Shown: positions 40,874 through 53,182, counted from the stretch's first letter. The stretch is 64,000 bases of DNA from Comamonas terrigena NBRC 13299 (GCF_006740045.1 NZ_AP019749.1:2003001-2067000), one strand, 5' to 3'. Notes: a model not told the origin generated them from the letters alone. Program-made: numbers and translations.

Positions 40874-41803
40874 TCAAGCGGCGGCGGTGCAGAAATCCTC
40901 GATCAGCCGCGCCACGGCAGCAGGTTGGTCGTGGTGCAGCATGTGGCCGGCGTCTTCGACGCGCGCCAGCCGGCAGTCGGGCACGGCCTGCAGGCGCTGG
41001 TGGTATTCGGCCAGCGTGTAGCGCTCTTTCCACCAGCCGGCCAGGCTGTCGTCGCTGGCTTCCACCGCCAGCAGGGGCGCGGTGATGGCCGCGTAGTGGG
41101 CCAGGGCTTCGTCCACACGGAACAGCTGGGGGTTGACAATCTTGTGTGCAGCGTCGCCCAGGATGGCCCAGCTGCCGTCGGCCTGCGGGGCCGACCAGTG
41201 CTGGGCCAGCCACAGGGCTTTGTCTGCAGGTAGGCGCGGGTTGGTCTTGCGCAGGCGCTGGGCCACTTCGTCCACGCTGGCATAGGTTTTGAGGGCGATG
41301 GCGCCGCTCTCGAGCTTCCGCAGCTCGTCCAGCCACTGGGCTGTGCGCCTGGGGGCCTGGGCGGGGCGGCTGGCAGGCATGCCGAAGCCTTCCAGATTCA
41401 CCAGGCGGCGAATGCGTGCCGGACGGGCGCCCGCATAGAACATGGCCACATTGCCGCCCATGCTGTGGCCCACCAGATCGATGGCACCGTCTCCCGGCAC
41501 ACAGTGGCGCAGCAGTGCGTCCAGATCGCCCAGGTAGTCGGCGTAGTGGTAGTTGTCGCAGGGCGCAGGCATGGGGCTGAGTCCGAAGCCGCGCCAGTCC
41601 GGAGCGATGATCTGCCGCCCCTGCGCAAACGCCTGGCTGAAGGCATCCACCACAAACTGCCAGGAGGCGGAGACATCCATCCAGCCATGCACCAGTACCA
41701 GGGGGACGCTATCGGGTTGGGGCTGACCCCAGGTGCGCACATGGTAGGAGAGGGTGCGCACCGGAAGGTGCTGGCTGGTGGCGGCGCGTTGGGGCTGGTA
41801 CAT
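40874..41803 (-). CDS. Alpha/beta hydrolase
   Basis: A 309-residue alpha/beta hydrolase. Oxyanion region LVLVHGWMDVSASW, nucleophile elbow LVGHSMGGNV, acid residue probably in LAVEASDD, and the catalytic histidine in VEDAGHMLHHDQP: the triad is complete. It resembles serine esterases/lipases; the substrate is unknown. Convergent with the upstream ligase region and divergent from the binding-protein gene at 41986. Confidence 0.9.
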   Translation of the reverse strand: MYQPQRAATSQHLPVRTLSYHVRTWGQPQPDSVPLVLVHGWMDVSASWQFVVDAFSQAFAQGRQIIAPDWRGFGLSPMPAPCDNYHYADYLGDLDALLRHCVPGDGAIDLVGHSMGGNVAMFYAGARPARIRRLVNLEGFGMPASRPAQAPRRTAQWLDELRKLESGAIALKTYASVDEVAQRLRKTNPRLPADKALWLAQHWSAPQADGSWAILGDAAHKIVNPQLFRVDEALAHYAAITAPLLAVEASDDSLAGWWKERYTLAEYHQRLQAVPDCRLARVEDAGHMLHHDQPAAVARLIEDFCTAAA

Positions 41804-41985
41804 GTCGGTATGTCAGTGCAAAGGCGGTACGGCTGTCAGATAAATGCCCGTGGAAGGGGTGAACGGTGCACGCACCGGCAGTTGCGCGCACTACAGTAGC
41901 TGCAGCAAATCCTATAGCAACCGATGCGGCACGGGTGGGCGGGACTGTCCGGCGCGTGACGCACTGCGTGACATGGGGGACCGGA

Positions 41986-43329
41986 GTGGAGAGACCAGTC
42001 AAGCTTGCCAGTTTTCGATGGGCTGCTGCCCTTTTTCTGTGCCTGTGCAGCGGCTGGCCGCCGGCATTGGCGCAGGCCGGTACGGTGACGGTGGTGACCT
42101 CGCTGTCGCAGGAAATGATGCGGGCCTACCGCCTGGCGTTCGAACGCCAGCATCCGGGCATCCGCCTGGAGATCGTGGCCAAGAGCACCGCAGAGCTGTT
42201 GCGCGAGGTGGAGCAGCGCCCGGCGGGCAAGCGGCCGGATGTTGTCTGGGCCTCGTCCATCGAAGCCTTTGTGCTGCTGGCGCGCAAAGGGCTGCTGCAG
42301 CCTGCGCCCGAGCTGCGCAACCCCCAGGTGCCGGCCAAGGTGGGGCCGCATGCGCTCAACGATGCGAGCGGGCGCTATTTTGGCCAGTCGCTGTCGGGCT
42401 ACGGCATCATGTGGAACAGTGACTATCTGCGCCAGCGCCAGATCCGGGAGCCCCAGGAGTGGCAGGATCTGGCCCAGCCCGCCTATGCCGGCCATGTGGT
42501 GCTGAGCGCGCCTTCGCGCTCCGGCACCACCCACCTGATGGTGGAAAGCATGCTGCAGGGCCTGGGCTGGGAACAGGGCTGGGCGCTGCTGCTGCAACTG
42601 GCGGGCAATGCGGCGGAGATATCTCCCGACAGCTATGCCGTGCCCCGGGGCATTGCGCGTGGCAGCTATGGCGCCGGTCTGGTGATCGACGCGTTCGGCC
42701 TGGCGGCCAAGTACTCCGGCATGCCGGTGGATTTCGCCTACGCCACCATGGCCCCTGTGCTGCCGGCCAGCATCGGCCTGGTCGCCGGGGCGCACAACCC
42801 GGACGGTGCCAAGCGCTTCATGGCCTTCACCCTGTCGCCGCCGGGGCAGCAGCTGTTGCTGGACCCCCGGATCAACCGCCTGCCGGTGCTGCCGGCCGCG
42901 GTGCTGCACATGCCTGCGGGCTACCCGGACCCCTACCTGCAGGCCCAGCGCTCGCGCCTGCAGTTTGATGTGGAGCTCTCCAGCACGCGCTACCAGCTGG
43001 TGAGCCGGCTGTTTGACCTGGTGGTGACGGAACCCCTGGTCGAGCTGCAGGCGGCGACCCGCGCCATCCATGCCGCAGACCGGGCATTGCGCAGCCGGTC
43101 CAGCCGGCAGGGTGCGGCGTTGCTGGCATCGGCCCGCAAAGTGGCTTATACGCCGGTGCTGCCGGCCATGGAGGCGAGCAGCCGGCAATGGCTGGCGGCG
43201 GCGGGTGCCCCGGCTGATGCCCAGTGGGAGCGGCTGCAGGCCATCTGGAGCGAGACGGCACGCAACAACTATCGGCGTGCGCGCCAGCTCGCGGAGCAGG
43301 CCCTGGCACAGGCCCAGGCTGCCCCCTGA
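41986..43329 (+). CDS. PgtC-like extracellular solute-binding protein
   Basis: A periplasmic binding protein of about 447 residues with a signal peptide (RWAAALFLCLCSGWPPALAQA) and a family-1/PgtC-type domain starting TVTVVTSLSQEMMRAYRLAFERQHPGI. The last ~120 residues are a helical extension (ATRAIHAADRAL...RRARQLAEQALAQAQ), also seen in PgtC-type regulators that work with sensor kinases. No permease, ATPase or kinase gene is adjacent. Start: GTG 41986 places the signal peptide at the N-terminus; the longer frame from 41866 adds non-signal sequence. The solute is unknown. Confidence 0.8.
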   Translation: MERPVKLASFRWAAALFLCLCSGWPPALAQAGTVTVVTSLSQEMMRAYRLAFERQHPGIRLEIVAKSTAELLREVEQRPAGKRPDVVWASSIEAFVLLARKGLLQPAPELRNPQVPAKVGPHALNDASGRYFGQSLSGYGIMWNSDYLRQRQIREPQEWQDLAQPAYAGHVVLSAPSRSGTTHLMVESMLQGLGWEQGWALLLQLAGNAAEISPDSYAVPRGIARGSYGAGLVIDAFGLAAKYSGMPVDFAYATMAPVLPASIGLVAGAHNPDGAKRFMAFTLSPPGQQLLLDPRINRLPVLPAAVLHMPAGYPDPYLQAQRSRLQFDVELSSTRYQLVSRLFDLVVTEPLVELQAATRAIHAADRALRSRSSRQGAALLASARKVAYTPVLPAMEASSRQWLAAAGAPADAQWERLQAIWSETARNNYRRARQLAEQALAQAQAAP

Positions 43330-43424
43330 AGCCATCCCGTGGTACGGATTCCGCCCGGTTTGTCTGCAACCGGGCTGCCAGCTCCTTACACTTGAACACT
43401 ATTGTGAAGAGCAGGAAAGCAAGC

Positions 43425-44483
43425 ATGCAGCATGTCGAACTGGGCCGCAGCGGCCTGAAAGTCAGCCCCATCTGCCTGGGCACCATGACCTTTGGAGAGC
43501 AGGTGAACGAGGTGGACGCCCACCGCATCCTCAGCCGTGCGCTGGAGCGTGGCGTGTATTTCTGGGACACGGCCGAGATGTATGCCGTGCCGGCGCGCGA
43601 AGCCACCTACGGTGCGACCGAGACCATTCTGGGCAACTGGTTCAAGGCCAACCCCGGCCAGCGCGACAAGGTGGTGCTGGCCAGCAAGGTGGCCGGGCCC
43701 TCGCGCGGCATGCCCTGGATCCGCGAAGGCACGGGCCTGAGCAGTGCCGACATCGTGGCCTCCTGCGAGGGCAGTCTGCGTCGTCTGCAGACCGATGTGA
43801 TCGACCTCTACCAGATCCACTGGCCGGAGCGCCATGTGCCTGCCTTCGGCGCGCTGTACTACGAACCGGCCAAGGACAACTCCGCGACCCCGATCCGCGA
43901 ACAGCTGGAGACACTGGCCAAGCTGGTGCAGCAGGGCAAGATCCGCCATGTGGGGCTGTCCAACGAAACGCCTTATGGCGTGCACGAGTTTGTGCGCCTG
44001 GCCGAGGAATATGGCCTGCCGCGCGTCGCCAGCGTGCAGAACCCCTACAGCCTGCTGAACCGCAGCTGGGAAAACGGCATGGACGAGAGCTGCCACCGCC
44101 TGGGCGTGGGCCTGCTGGCCTATTCGCCGCTGGGCGTGGGCCTGCTGTCCGGCAAGTACGACGCCATGGGTACGCAGGCGCCGGATTCCCCGCAGGGCCG
44201 CATTGCCAAGTACGAATCGGTACGCAAGCAGCGCTGGGGCCGCCCCGAGGTACTGCCCGTGGCCCGCCTGTACAACGCGCTGGCGCGCCAGCACGGCCTG
44301 ATGCCGTCGCAGATGGCCCTGGCGTTCTGCTACACCAAGTGGCAGGTGGCCAGCACCATCATTGGCGTGACCAGCCTGGCGCAGCTCGACGAAGATCTGG
44401 CGATCTGGGGCACGCAGCTGTCTGCGGAACTGCTGGCGCAGATCGACGCCATCCGCTGGCAGCACCGCGACCCGGCGCAGTGA
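43425..44483 (+). CDS. Aldo/keto reductase (Tas-like)
   Basis: A 352-residue AKR of the Tas/YajO kind, an NADPH-dependent carbonyl reductase in a TIM barrel: LGRSGLKVSPICLGTMTFGEQ, catalytic D and Y in FWDTAEMYAVP, K in VLASKVAGP, H in YQIHWPER, and nucleotide binding near SLAQLDEDLAIW. The ATG at 43425 follows AGGAAA; the longer in-frame extension (43224) overlaps the upstream gene. Physiological substrate unknown. Confidence 0.92.
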   Translation: MQHVELGRSGLKVSPICLGTMTFGEQVNEVDAHRILSRALERGVYFWDTAEMYAVPAREATYGATETILGNWFKANPGQRDKVVLASKVAGPSRGMPWIREGTGLSSADIVASCEGSLRRLQTDVIDLYQIHWPERHVPAFGALYYEPAKDNSATPIREQLETLAKLVQQGKIRHVGLSNETPYGVHEFVRLAEEYGLPRVASVQNPYSLLNRSWENGMDESCHRLGVGLLAYSPLGVGLLSGKYDAMGTQAPDSPQGRIAKYESVRKQRWGRPEVLPVARLYNALARQHGLMPSQMALAFCYTKWQVASTIIGVTSLAQLDEDLAIWGTQLSAELLAQIDAIRWQHRDPAQ

Positions 44484-44648
44484 CAGGGCGGCACGCCCGC
44501 TAAAGCGGCGCTGCTTGCCTTGCGCACCTGCGCTGCAAGGGAACGGCTGTGTACCGGGCGGTGCCTGCAGGGCCAGGCTACCCTGGTTCCATCGGTCTTC
44601 CACGCGCTTGTCAGGCGTGTGGGAGGCGAGGCTATCCATTCAGAGAAT

Positions 44649-45146
44649 ATGGCAAAAAAAGACAAAGCCCATGTGAGCGAGACCCCGGCCACCCAGCTGC
44701 TCAAGGCGCACAAGGTGGAGTTCACCGAGCACCCGTATGAGTACGTGGAGCATGGTGGCACCAGCGAATCGGCACGCCAGCTGGGGCTGGACGAGCACGC
44801 GGTGGTCAAGACCCTGGTGATGCAGGACCAGGATGCCAGACCGCTGCTGGTGCTGATGCATGGTGATTGCACCGTGTCCACCAAGAATCTGGCGCGCCAG
44901 ATCGGCGCCAAGAGTGTCGAGCCCTGCAAGCCCGAAGTGGCCAACCGCCACAGCGGCTATCTGGTGGGCGGGACGTCGCCGTTTGGCACGCGCAAGGAGA
45001 TGCCGGTCTATATCGAGTCCAGCATCCTGGATTTGCCGCGCATCGCCATCAACGGTGGGCGCCGTGGTTTCCTGGTGCAGATCGCCCCCCGGGTTTGTGT
45101 GGAGCTGCTGAACGCCAAGCCGGTGCAGTGCGCGCTGGCACAATAA
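44649..45146 (+). CDS. ybaK: Cys-tRNA(Pro)/Cys-tRNA(Cys) deacylase YbaK
   Basis: A 165-residue YbaK/EbsC-type editing protein that removes Cys mischarged on tRNA(Pro). Landmarks: [29 protein letters not shown], the conserved lysine region [15 protein letters not shown], and [14 protein letters not shown] with the GxxxP loop. It sits upstream of plsY and alaS, the latter another tRNA-charging gene. In-frame sequence upstream of 44649 lacks family similarity. Confidence 0.92.
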   Translation: MAKKDKAHVSETPATQLLKAHKVEFTEHPYEYVEHGGTSESARQLGLDEHAVVKTLVMQDQDARPLLVLMHGDCTVSTKNLARQIGAKSVEPCKPEVANRHSGYLVGGTSPFGTRKEMPVYIESSILDLPRIAINGGRRGFLVQIAPRVCVELLNAKPVQCALAQ

Positions 45147-45205
45147 GCGCTTCGGGGCGGCCCTGGCCGGCCCCTCCAAAACCGGAAAAACAACAAATAC
45201 CAGCC

Positions 45206-45230
45206 GCCTGCCTTGGAGGGCAGGCAAGGA
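45206..45230 (+). promoter_or_regulatory. Hairpin abutting the plsY ribosome-binding site
   Basis: Perfect GCCTGCC/GGCAGGC stem (45206-45225) with a TTGGAG loop, directly followed by AAGGA (45226-45230) and the TTG start 9 bases later. It could modulate access to the ribosome-binding site. Confidence 0.5.
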
Positions 45231-45238
45231 TTTCTCTC

Positions 45239-45904
45239 TTGAACGCATTGCTTCCTTCCCTGGCCACCGTGCTCGCCTACCTGATCGGTTCGCTGTCGTT
45301 TGCCGTCATCGTCAGCCGCGCTTTCGGCCTCAGTGACCCGCGCACCTATGGCAGCGGCAACCCCGGCGCTACCAATGTGCTGCGCTCGGGCAGCAAGAAG
45401 GCGGCGGCCGTGACGCTGCTGCTGGACGCGCTCAAGGGCTTTGTGCCCGTGGTGCTGGTGAAATATGCCGGCCCCCAGTTCGGGCTGGAAGAGGGCACGC
45501 TGGCGCTGGTGGCCATTGCGGCCTTCCTGGGCCATCTGTTCCCGGTGTTCTTCCAGTTCAAGGGCGGCAAGGGCGTGGCCACGGCGCTGGGCGTGCTGCT
45601 GGGCATCAGCGGCTGGCTGGGTCTGCTGGTGCTGCTGACCTGGCTGGCGGTGGCGGTCATCAGCCGCTACTCCTCGCTGTCGGCCCTGATTGCCTCCATT
45701 GCCGCACCGGTGTACTACGTGCTGCTGGACGGTAGCCTGTGGTCGGCAGAAAAGCCGCTGCTGGCCGCCATCATCGCCATGTCGGCCCTGCTGCTGTGGC
45801 GCCATGCGCAGAACATCGGCCGCCTGCTCAAGGGCCAGGAAAGCAAGATCGGCAGCAAGAAAGACAAGGCCGCTGCCGCCAAGGGCAAGGCCGCCAAGCA
45901 CTGA
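45239..45904 (+). CDS. plsY: Glycerol-3-phosphate acyltransferase PlsY
   Basis: A 221-residue, five-helix inner-membrane enzyme that transfers acyl from acyl-phosphate to glycerol-3-phosphate, the first step of phospholipid synthesis with PlsX. All three motifs are present: [22 protein letters not shown] and [18 protein letters not shown]. The start is TTG 45239, where the first helix begins and AAGGA is correctly spaced; the in-frame sequence before it is a shadow of ybaK. A Lys/Ala-rich tail ends the protein. A terminator follows. Confidence 0.93.
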   Translation: MNALLPSLATVLAYLIGSLSFAVIVSRAFGLSDPRTYGSGNPGATNVLRSGSKKAAAVTLLLDALKGFVPVVLVKYAGPQFGLEEGTLALVAIAAFLGHLFPVFFQFKGGKGVATALGVLLGISGWLGLLVLLTWLAVAVISRYSSLSALIASIAAPVYYVLLDGSLWSAEKPLLAAIIAMSALLLWRHAQNIGRLLKGQESKIGSKKDKAAAAKGKAAKH

Positions 45905-45930
45905 GTCAGGCCTTTCGTCCCCCCACACCG

Positions 45931-45962
45931 AAGCCCTGCAGCCCACGCTGCGGGGCTTTTTG
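45931..45962 (+). terminator. Terminator of plsY
   Basis: AAGCCCTGCAG/CTGCGGGGCTT stem (one G-U pair), loop CCCACG, then T run. Confidence 0.8.
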
Positions 45963-46018
45963 CTGGTGGGGGCATCGCGGGAATGCCGCGGTGCAGGCGG
46001 AGGGCGGTGGGCCAAACC

Positions 46019-46024
46019 TATAAT
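46019..46024 (+). promoter_or_regulatory. Possible -10 box of alaS
   Basis: Consensus TATAAT 62 bases upstream of the alaS ATG and after the plsY terminator; no good -35 hexamer is seen at standard spacing. Confidence 0.4.
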
Positions 46025-46086
46025 CAAAGGTTGTTCCGTGCCGTAGCAAGCAATTCGGCTCCTGGCACACCGAAACCCCCATATCC

Positions 46087-48711
<2,625 letters not shown>

Positions 48712-48760
48712 AACATCGTCGCTGCGGCAGCGGAAAACCCTGTTTTCCGGCCATGCATGA

Positions 48761-48788
48761 AAAAGCCCGCCATGCGCGGGCTTTTTTT
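48761..48788 (+). terminator. Terminator of alaS
   Basis: AAAAGCCCGC/GCGGGCTTTT perfect stem, loop CATGC, followed by more T. A second hairpin, GGAAAAC/GTTTTCC, lies just upstream. Confidence 0.9.
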
Positions 48789-48854
48789 CGTTATCGTTCT
48801 GGGTTTTTGCTGTGATGGCCCGGGGTGGGGCTGCACGCGCCAGGAAACTCCACG

Positions 48855-50027
48855 ATGCCATTGATTGCCCGCCTTGCGCTGGGATGTAGGAAGACACAGG
48901 ACTGTCTGCGCCAGTGCGGGAGCAGGGCCGCTTGGCGTGCCCTGGCGGCATGCATGGCGCTGCTGCTGGGCGTTGCGACGGGGGCGGCGGCGCAGCGCGT
49001 GACCTTCATCAACCCGGGAAAGAGCAGCGAGGGCTACTGGGTGACGGTGTCGCAGGTGATGCAACAGTCGGCACGCAGCCTGGGCATGGAGCTGGAGATC
49101 CTCTATGCCGAGCGCAATCGCCTGATGCCTATCACGCTGGCCAAGGAAATCGCACAGCGGCCGGCGCGCAGCAAGCCGGACTACCTGGTGGTCACCAACG
49201 ACTACAGCGTGGGCCCGGAAATCCTGCGCTCGCTGGAAGGCGCCGGGATTCCGGTGTTCATGGTGTTCAGCGGCATCCCGGAGGATCTGCATGCCCAGAC
49301 CGGCCGCCCGCGCGAGCGCTATCCGTTCTGGCTGGGCAGCATGGAGCCGCGTGCGGAAGATGCGGGCTACATGACCGCCCGGGCGCTGATCCAGAAAGCG
49401 CGCGCCATGCCGCAGCTGCGCGGCGCTGACGGCAAGCTGCACTTCATGGCAGTGGCCGGGGATCGCTCCACCACCGCCTCGGCGGCACGGAACAGGGGCA
49501 TGCTGCGTGCGGTGCAGGAAGCCAAGGAGGTGGTGTTCACCCAGCAGGTCTATGGCGAGTGGCTGCGCGAGCGGGCGCACGAGCAGGCCAAGGTGCTGTA
49601 CCAGCGCTATCCCGATGCCCGCCTGGTCTGGGCTGGCAGCGACCAGATGGCTTTTGGTGCCATGGAGGCCTGGAGACAACAAGGCGGCGTGCCGGGCAAG
49701 GATGCCTTGTTCAGCGCCATCAACACCTCCCAGGAGGCCCTGGATGCCCGCAGGCGTGGGGAGTTGACGGCGCTTGCCGGAGGCCACTTCCTGGCGGGTG
49801 CCTGGGCGTTGGTGATGCTCTACGACCACTTCCGGGGCATCGACTTCGCCTCCGAGGGGCTGGAGCTGCATTACCCCATGTTCATGCTGCTGAATGAAAC
49901 CAATATTCCGGCCTTCGAGTCACGTTTTGCACAGGTGCAGACGCGTGTGGACTTCAAGGCCTTCAGCAAGTTCCACCAGCCGAAGTTGAAGCGCTACGAC
50001 TTCGACATCGGCCGTTTGCTGCGCTAG
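48855..50027 (+). CDS. Periplasmic sugar-type substrate-binding protein, partner of the adjacent diguanylate cyclase
   Basis: A 390-residue periplasmic binding protein of the Peripla_BP_4 (sugar/autoinducer) fold. It has a long signal region with the hydrophobic core ALAACMALLLGVATGAAA, then QRVTFINPGKSSEGYWVTVSQVMQQSA and a second-lobe VWAGSDQMAFGAMEAWRQQG. No ABC permease or ATPase is nearby; instead the next gene, 14 bases on, is a membrane diguanylate cyclase with a periplasmic domain. This arrangement suggests a ligand-sensing receptor feeding c-di-GMP output (inference). ATG 48855 follows AGGAAA. Confidence 0.85.
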   Translation: MPLIARLALGCRKTQDCLRQCGSRAAWRALAACMALLLGVATGAAAQRVTFINPGKSSEGYWVTVSQVMQQSARSLGMELEILYAERNRLMPITLAKEIAQRPARSKPDYLVVTNDYSVGPEILRSLEGAGIPVFMVFSGIPEDLHAQTGRPRERYPFWLGSMEPRAEDAGYMTARALIQKARAMPQLRGADGKLHFMAVAGDRSTTASAARNRGMLRAVQEAKEVVFTQQVYGEWLRERAHEQAKVLYQRYPDARLVWAGSDQMAFGAMEAWRQQGGVPGKDALFSAINTSQEALDARRRGELTALAGGHFLAGAWALVMLYDHFRGIDFASEGLELHYPMFMLLNETNIPAFESRFAQVQTRVDFKAFSKFHQPKLKRYDFDIGRLLR

Positions 50028-50041
50028 CCCGCGGCCTATTC

Positions 50042-51289
50042 ATGTCGTCTGCAGACACCACGCGCTTCCGTTCCATTTCCACGCTGCTGATCCAGCGCAT
50101 TGTCTGGCTGTCGTTGGGCTGCATGCTGGCGTTGGGCGGGTTGCATGCCTGGATCGAGTTCCGGCATGAACAGGCCAGCTTCGAGCGGTCCATGCGCCTG
50201 CTGGCGGACAACAGCATGCGCAACCTGTCGATGGCACTGTGGGACATCGATCCCAGGGCCGTGCGCGAACAGGTCGACTGGATGGGCGCACTGCCGGAGG
50301 TGGCCCAGGTGCAGGTGCAGGCGCTGGCCACGGGCGAGACGTTCAGCAGCGGTCGGAATGTGCGGGACGTGCCGGCCACCGTGACGGTGCAGATCATGCC
50401 GCCGGACGGACAGGCGATTGCACTGGGTGTGCTGGAGATCTGGGCCGACCCGCAGTACTTTCTCTCCACCATGGCGCAGTCCACGCTGCGCGTGACCTTT
50501 GGCTATGCGCTTTTCACGCTGCTGATCTGCGTGATGGTGGCCTGGGTGCTGGGGCGCGAACTGCGCCAGCCGCTGTCCCAGATTGCGCACTTTGCCGCCG
50601 GGCTCAAGCCCAACGCGTTGAGCAAGCCGCTGCAGCTGCAGCGCCCGCAGCGCGCGCAGTCCGATGAGATTGACCTGGTGGTGCAGGGCTTTTTGCAGCT
50701 GCAGGGCGATGTGCGCAGCCACATCGACAATTTGGATGGGTTGGTGGCCGACCGCACCCAAAAGCTGGAAGTGCTGGTGGATGAGGTCAAGCGCCTGTCG
50801 CTGACCGATGCCTTGACAGGCTGTTTCAACCGCCGCGCACTGGATGAGCGCCTGCCGTCCGAGCTGGAGCGCAGCCTGCGCTATGGCCGGCCGCTGTCGC
50901 TGGTGTTTGTGGACATCGACCATTTCAAAGCCATCAACGACCAGCATGGCCACGGCGTGGGGGACATCGTGCTGCGGGAAGTGGCGTTGCGCCTGCAGAC
51001 GCATCTGCGCAGCCAGGTGGACTGGGTGGCGCGCTACGGGGGCGAGGAGTTTCTGCTGGTGATGCCGGAAACCACGGCCCGCGAGGCGCTGGAATCGGCG
51101 CAGCGGCTGGCCGATTTCGTGCGTACCGGCCCGGTGCTGGCGCAGGGCGTGGCGCTGCAGGTGACGGCCAGCTTCGGCATTGCCCAGCTGCGCGGGCGCG
51201 AGACACTGTGCAGCTTGCTGGAGCGGGCCGACAGCATGCTCTACCAGGCCAAGGCCGATGGCCGCAACTGCATCCGCATGGCGTTGTAA
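50042..51289 (+). CDS. Membrane diguanylate cyclase with periplasmic sensor domain
   Basis: A 415-residue protein: TM1 (about 19-38), a ~120-residue periplasmic domain (MALWDIDPRAVREQVDWMGALPEVAQVQV), TM2 (about 159-180), a HAMP-like stretch, a short coiled coil, and a GGDEF domain (LTDALTGCFNRRALDE, DIDHFKAIND, GGEEF). The product-inhibition motif is degenerate: SQVD instead of RxxD, so feedback may be lost. It lies 14 bases after the binding-protein gene with no clear ribosome-binding site, suggesting coupling. Probably converts the periplasmic signal into c-di-GMP. Confidence 0.9.
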   Translation: MSSADTTRFRSISTLLIQRIVWLSLGCMLALGGLHAWIEFRHEQASFERSMRLLADNSMRNLSMALWDIDPRAVREQVDWMGALPEVAQVQVQALATGETFSSGRNVRDVPATVTVQIMPPDGQAIALGVLEIWADPQYFLSTMAQSTLRVTFGYALFTLLICVMVAWVLGRELRQPLSQIAHFAAGLKPNALSKPLQLQRPQRAQSDEIDLVVQGFLQLQGDVRSHIDNLDGLVADRTQKLEVLVDEVKRLSLTDALTGCFNRRALDERLPSELERSLRYGRPLSLVFVDIDHFKAINDQHGHGVGDIVLREVALRLQTHLRSQVDWVARYGGEEFLLVMPETTAREALESAQRLADFVRTGPVLAQGVALQVTASFGIAQLRGRETLCSLLERADSMLYQAKADGRNCIRMAL

Positions 51290-51371
51290 GTTGTTGCCCG
51301 GCACTGGTGCTGCTGGAAAAGCAGCAGATTGAAAGCAGTGGATGGGCGGTCCAGGAGGCTGCGGGGCGAGC

Positions 51372-52397
51372 CTAGAAAAGCTCGACGTCGTCGTGGGCGA
51401 CCTGATGGCCCAGGGCACCTTCGGCCACCAGGCTCTCGTAGTGGCAGACCTGGTTGCGGCCGTGCTGCTTGGCGTAGTACAGGGCCTGGTCGGACTGGCC
51501 CAGGATTTCCACCGGCGAGCACAGGCGCGTGCTGGTAAAACCCAGGCTGACGGTGATCTGGCCCAACTGCGGGAAGGCGTGGGATTCCACGGTCTTGCGA
51601 AAACGCTCGAACACCTGGTGCGCTTCCTTCAGCGAGGCGGCGCGCAGCAGGATCACGAACTCCTCCCCGCCAAAGCGAAAGATGCGGTCCTGGGTACGGA
51701 ACGAGGCGCGCAGCAGATTGGCCACCAGAATCAGCACCTCGTCACCAAACAGGTGGCCGAAGCGGTCGTTGACCTGTTTGAAGTGGTCGATGTCCACCAC
51801 CGCCAGCCACTGCTGGGGGACTTCGTCGCTCAGGCTGTGCGGCGCCGCGGCGACGCTGGCATTGGCTTCCAGGCTGGCAAAGCGGATGAACTGCTCGTCA
51901 AAGGTCTTGCGGTTGAGCAGGCCCGTCAGGGCATCGCGTTCGCTGTAGTCCAGCAGGCTCTGGTAGTTCTGGTAGACGCGGAAGATGCCTTGCAGCACCT
52001 CGATGCGCTGGGTGCTGAAAGGGCGGGACTGGGTGATCTCGAGGCAGGTGCGCGCCTTGTTGTGCATCCACACCGGCAGCCACAGCACATGGTGGTGGGG
52101 ACCATCGCTGTGGCGGGCACTGCTGCGGGCCTGCTGGATACACTCGGCCAGCGGTGGCAGCGTGTGCAGGGGCTGGCCACGCTGGTCGCTGGAGGCCTCG
52201 CAGTCGGAAGACAGGATCTCGCCGTCCTGCAGCCAGGTGCGGGGACGGATCAGGGTGCCTTCGGCCTGCTCGGACAGCTCCAGCGCGCGCACATTGGTCA
52301 CATGGGGCAGCTGCTGCATGGTGGAGAGTACCGACACTTCCAACCGCACGTGATCGCGGTGGCCGGTCATCTCAACCAGGTTCTGAAGAATTTGCAT
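51372..52397 (-). CDS. Cytoplasmic diguanylate cyclase
   Basis: A 341-residue soluble GGDEF protein. The N-terminal ~150 residues look like a GAF-type sensor (RLEVSVLSTMQQLPHVTNVRALEL ... WLPVWMHNKARTCLEITQSRPF), then the cyclase: RDALTGLLNRKTFDE, DIDHFKQVND, active GGEEF and an intact inhibition site RTQD. No membrane segment. It is convergent with the other cyclase and followed, on its own strand side, by trmB upstream (32 bases). Confidence 0.88.
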   Translation of the reverse strand: MQILQNLVEMTGHRDHVRLEVSVLSTMQQLPHVTNVRALELSEQAEGTLIRPRTWLQDGEILSSDCEASSDQRGQPLHTLPPLAECIQQARSSARHSDGPHHHVLWLPVWMHNKARTCLEITQSRPFSTQRIEVLQGIFRVYQNYQSLLDYSERDALTGLLNRKTFDEQFIRFASLEANASVAAAPHSLSDEVPQQWLAVVDIDHFKQVNDRFGHLFGDEVLILVANLLRASFRTQDRIFRFGGEEFVILLRAASLKEAHQVFERFRKTVESHAFPQLGQITVSLGFTSTRLCSPVEILGQSDQALYYAKQHGRNQVCHYESLVAEGALGHQVAHDDVELF

Positions 52398-52429
52398 GCT
52401 GCCTTGTCGGACTCAATGAACTGGGGGTG

Positions 52430-53182
52430 CTATACGCGGCGGAAAACGACGTCCCACACGCCATGGCCGAGACGCAGGCCGCGGTTTTCGAACTTGGTCA
52501 GCGGGCGGTAGTCGGGTTGCGGCGCATAGCCTTCGGCAGTGTTGCGCAGCAAAGGTTCGGCGTCCAGCACTTCCAGCATCTGTTCCGCATAAGGCTGCCA
52601 GTCTGTGGCGCAATGGATATAGCCACCGACTTTCAGACGAGCGGTCAACTTGGCCACAAAAGCGCTCTGGATCAGACGCCGCTTGTTGTGTTTCTTCTTG
52701 TGCCAGGGGTCCGGGAAAAAGATGTGGATGCCGTCCAGGCTGCCTTCGGGCAGCATCTGCTCCAGCACTTCCACCGCGTCGTGCTGGAGGATGCGGATGT
52801 TGGTGATGTCGTGCTCGCCAATGCGCTTGAGCAAGGCGCCCACGCCGGGCTCGTGCACTTCGCAGCACAGGAAGTTGTCATCCGGGCGGACACGGGCAAT
52901 GTGTGCCGTGGCTTCGCCCATGCCAAAGCCGATTTCCAGAATCAGTGGCGCGGTGCGGCCAAAGGCGGCCTGCGCGTCCAGCGGAGCGTTCTGGTAGTTC
53001 AGCAGATAGCGGGGGCCCAGGTCTTCAAACGCCTTGGCCTGGCCGGTGGTCACACGGCCGGTGCGGCGCACGAAGCTGCGGATGGTCTTGGGGTGGAGCA
53101 CACCGGCAGGCGCCTGGCCTTGCGGGGTGGGGGCTGCATCAGGGGCAGCGGGGGTATGAGGAGTATCGGTCACGGGCCGCAT
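52430..53182 (-). CDS. trmB: tRNA (guanine-N7-)-methyltransferase TrmB
   Basis: A 250-residue SAM-dependent enzyme making m7G46 in tRNA variable loops. SAM site [17 protein letters not shown], signature [16 protein letters not shown], and the C-terminal [13 protein letters not shown] substrate region. An N-terminal Pro/Ala-rich extension (~30 residues) precedes the core. Its start overlaps the 3' end of gluQ by 44 bases, which suggests co-transcription of two tRNA-modification genes; a later start would remove the overlap but lose conserved length. Confidence 0.95.
   Translation of the reverse strand: MRPVTDTPHTPAAPDAAPTPQGQAPAGVLHPKTIRSFVRRTGRVTTGQAKAFEDLGPRYLLNYQNAPLDAQAAFGRTAPLILEIGFGMGEATAHIARVRPDDNFLCCEVHEPGVGALLKRIGEHDITNIRILQHDAVEVLEQMLPEGSLDGIHIFFPDPWHKKKHNKRRLIQSAFVAKLTARLKVGGYIHCATDWQPYAEQMLEVLDAEPLLRNTAEGYAPQPDYRPLTKFENRGLRLGHGVWDVVFRRV

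Noticed and set aside
44867..45238. In-frame 124-residue extension of PlsY
   Set aside because: Overlaps ybaK in another frame and has no membrane or PlsY features; TTG 45239 has a good ribosome-binding site.
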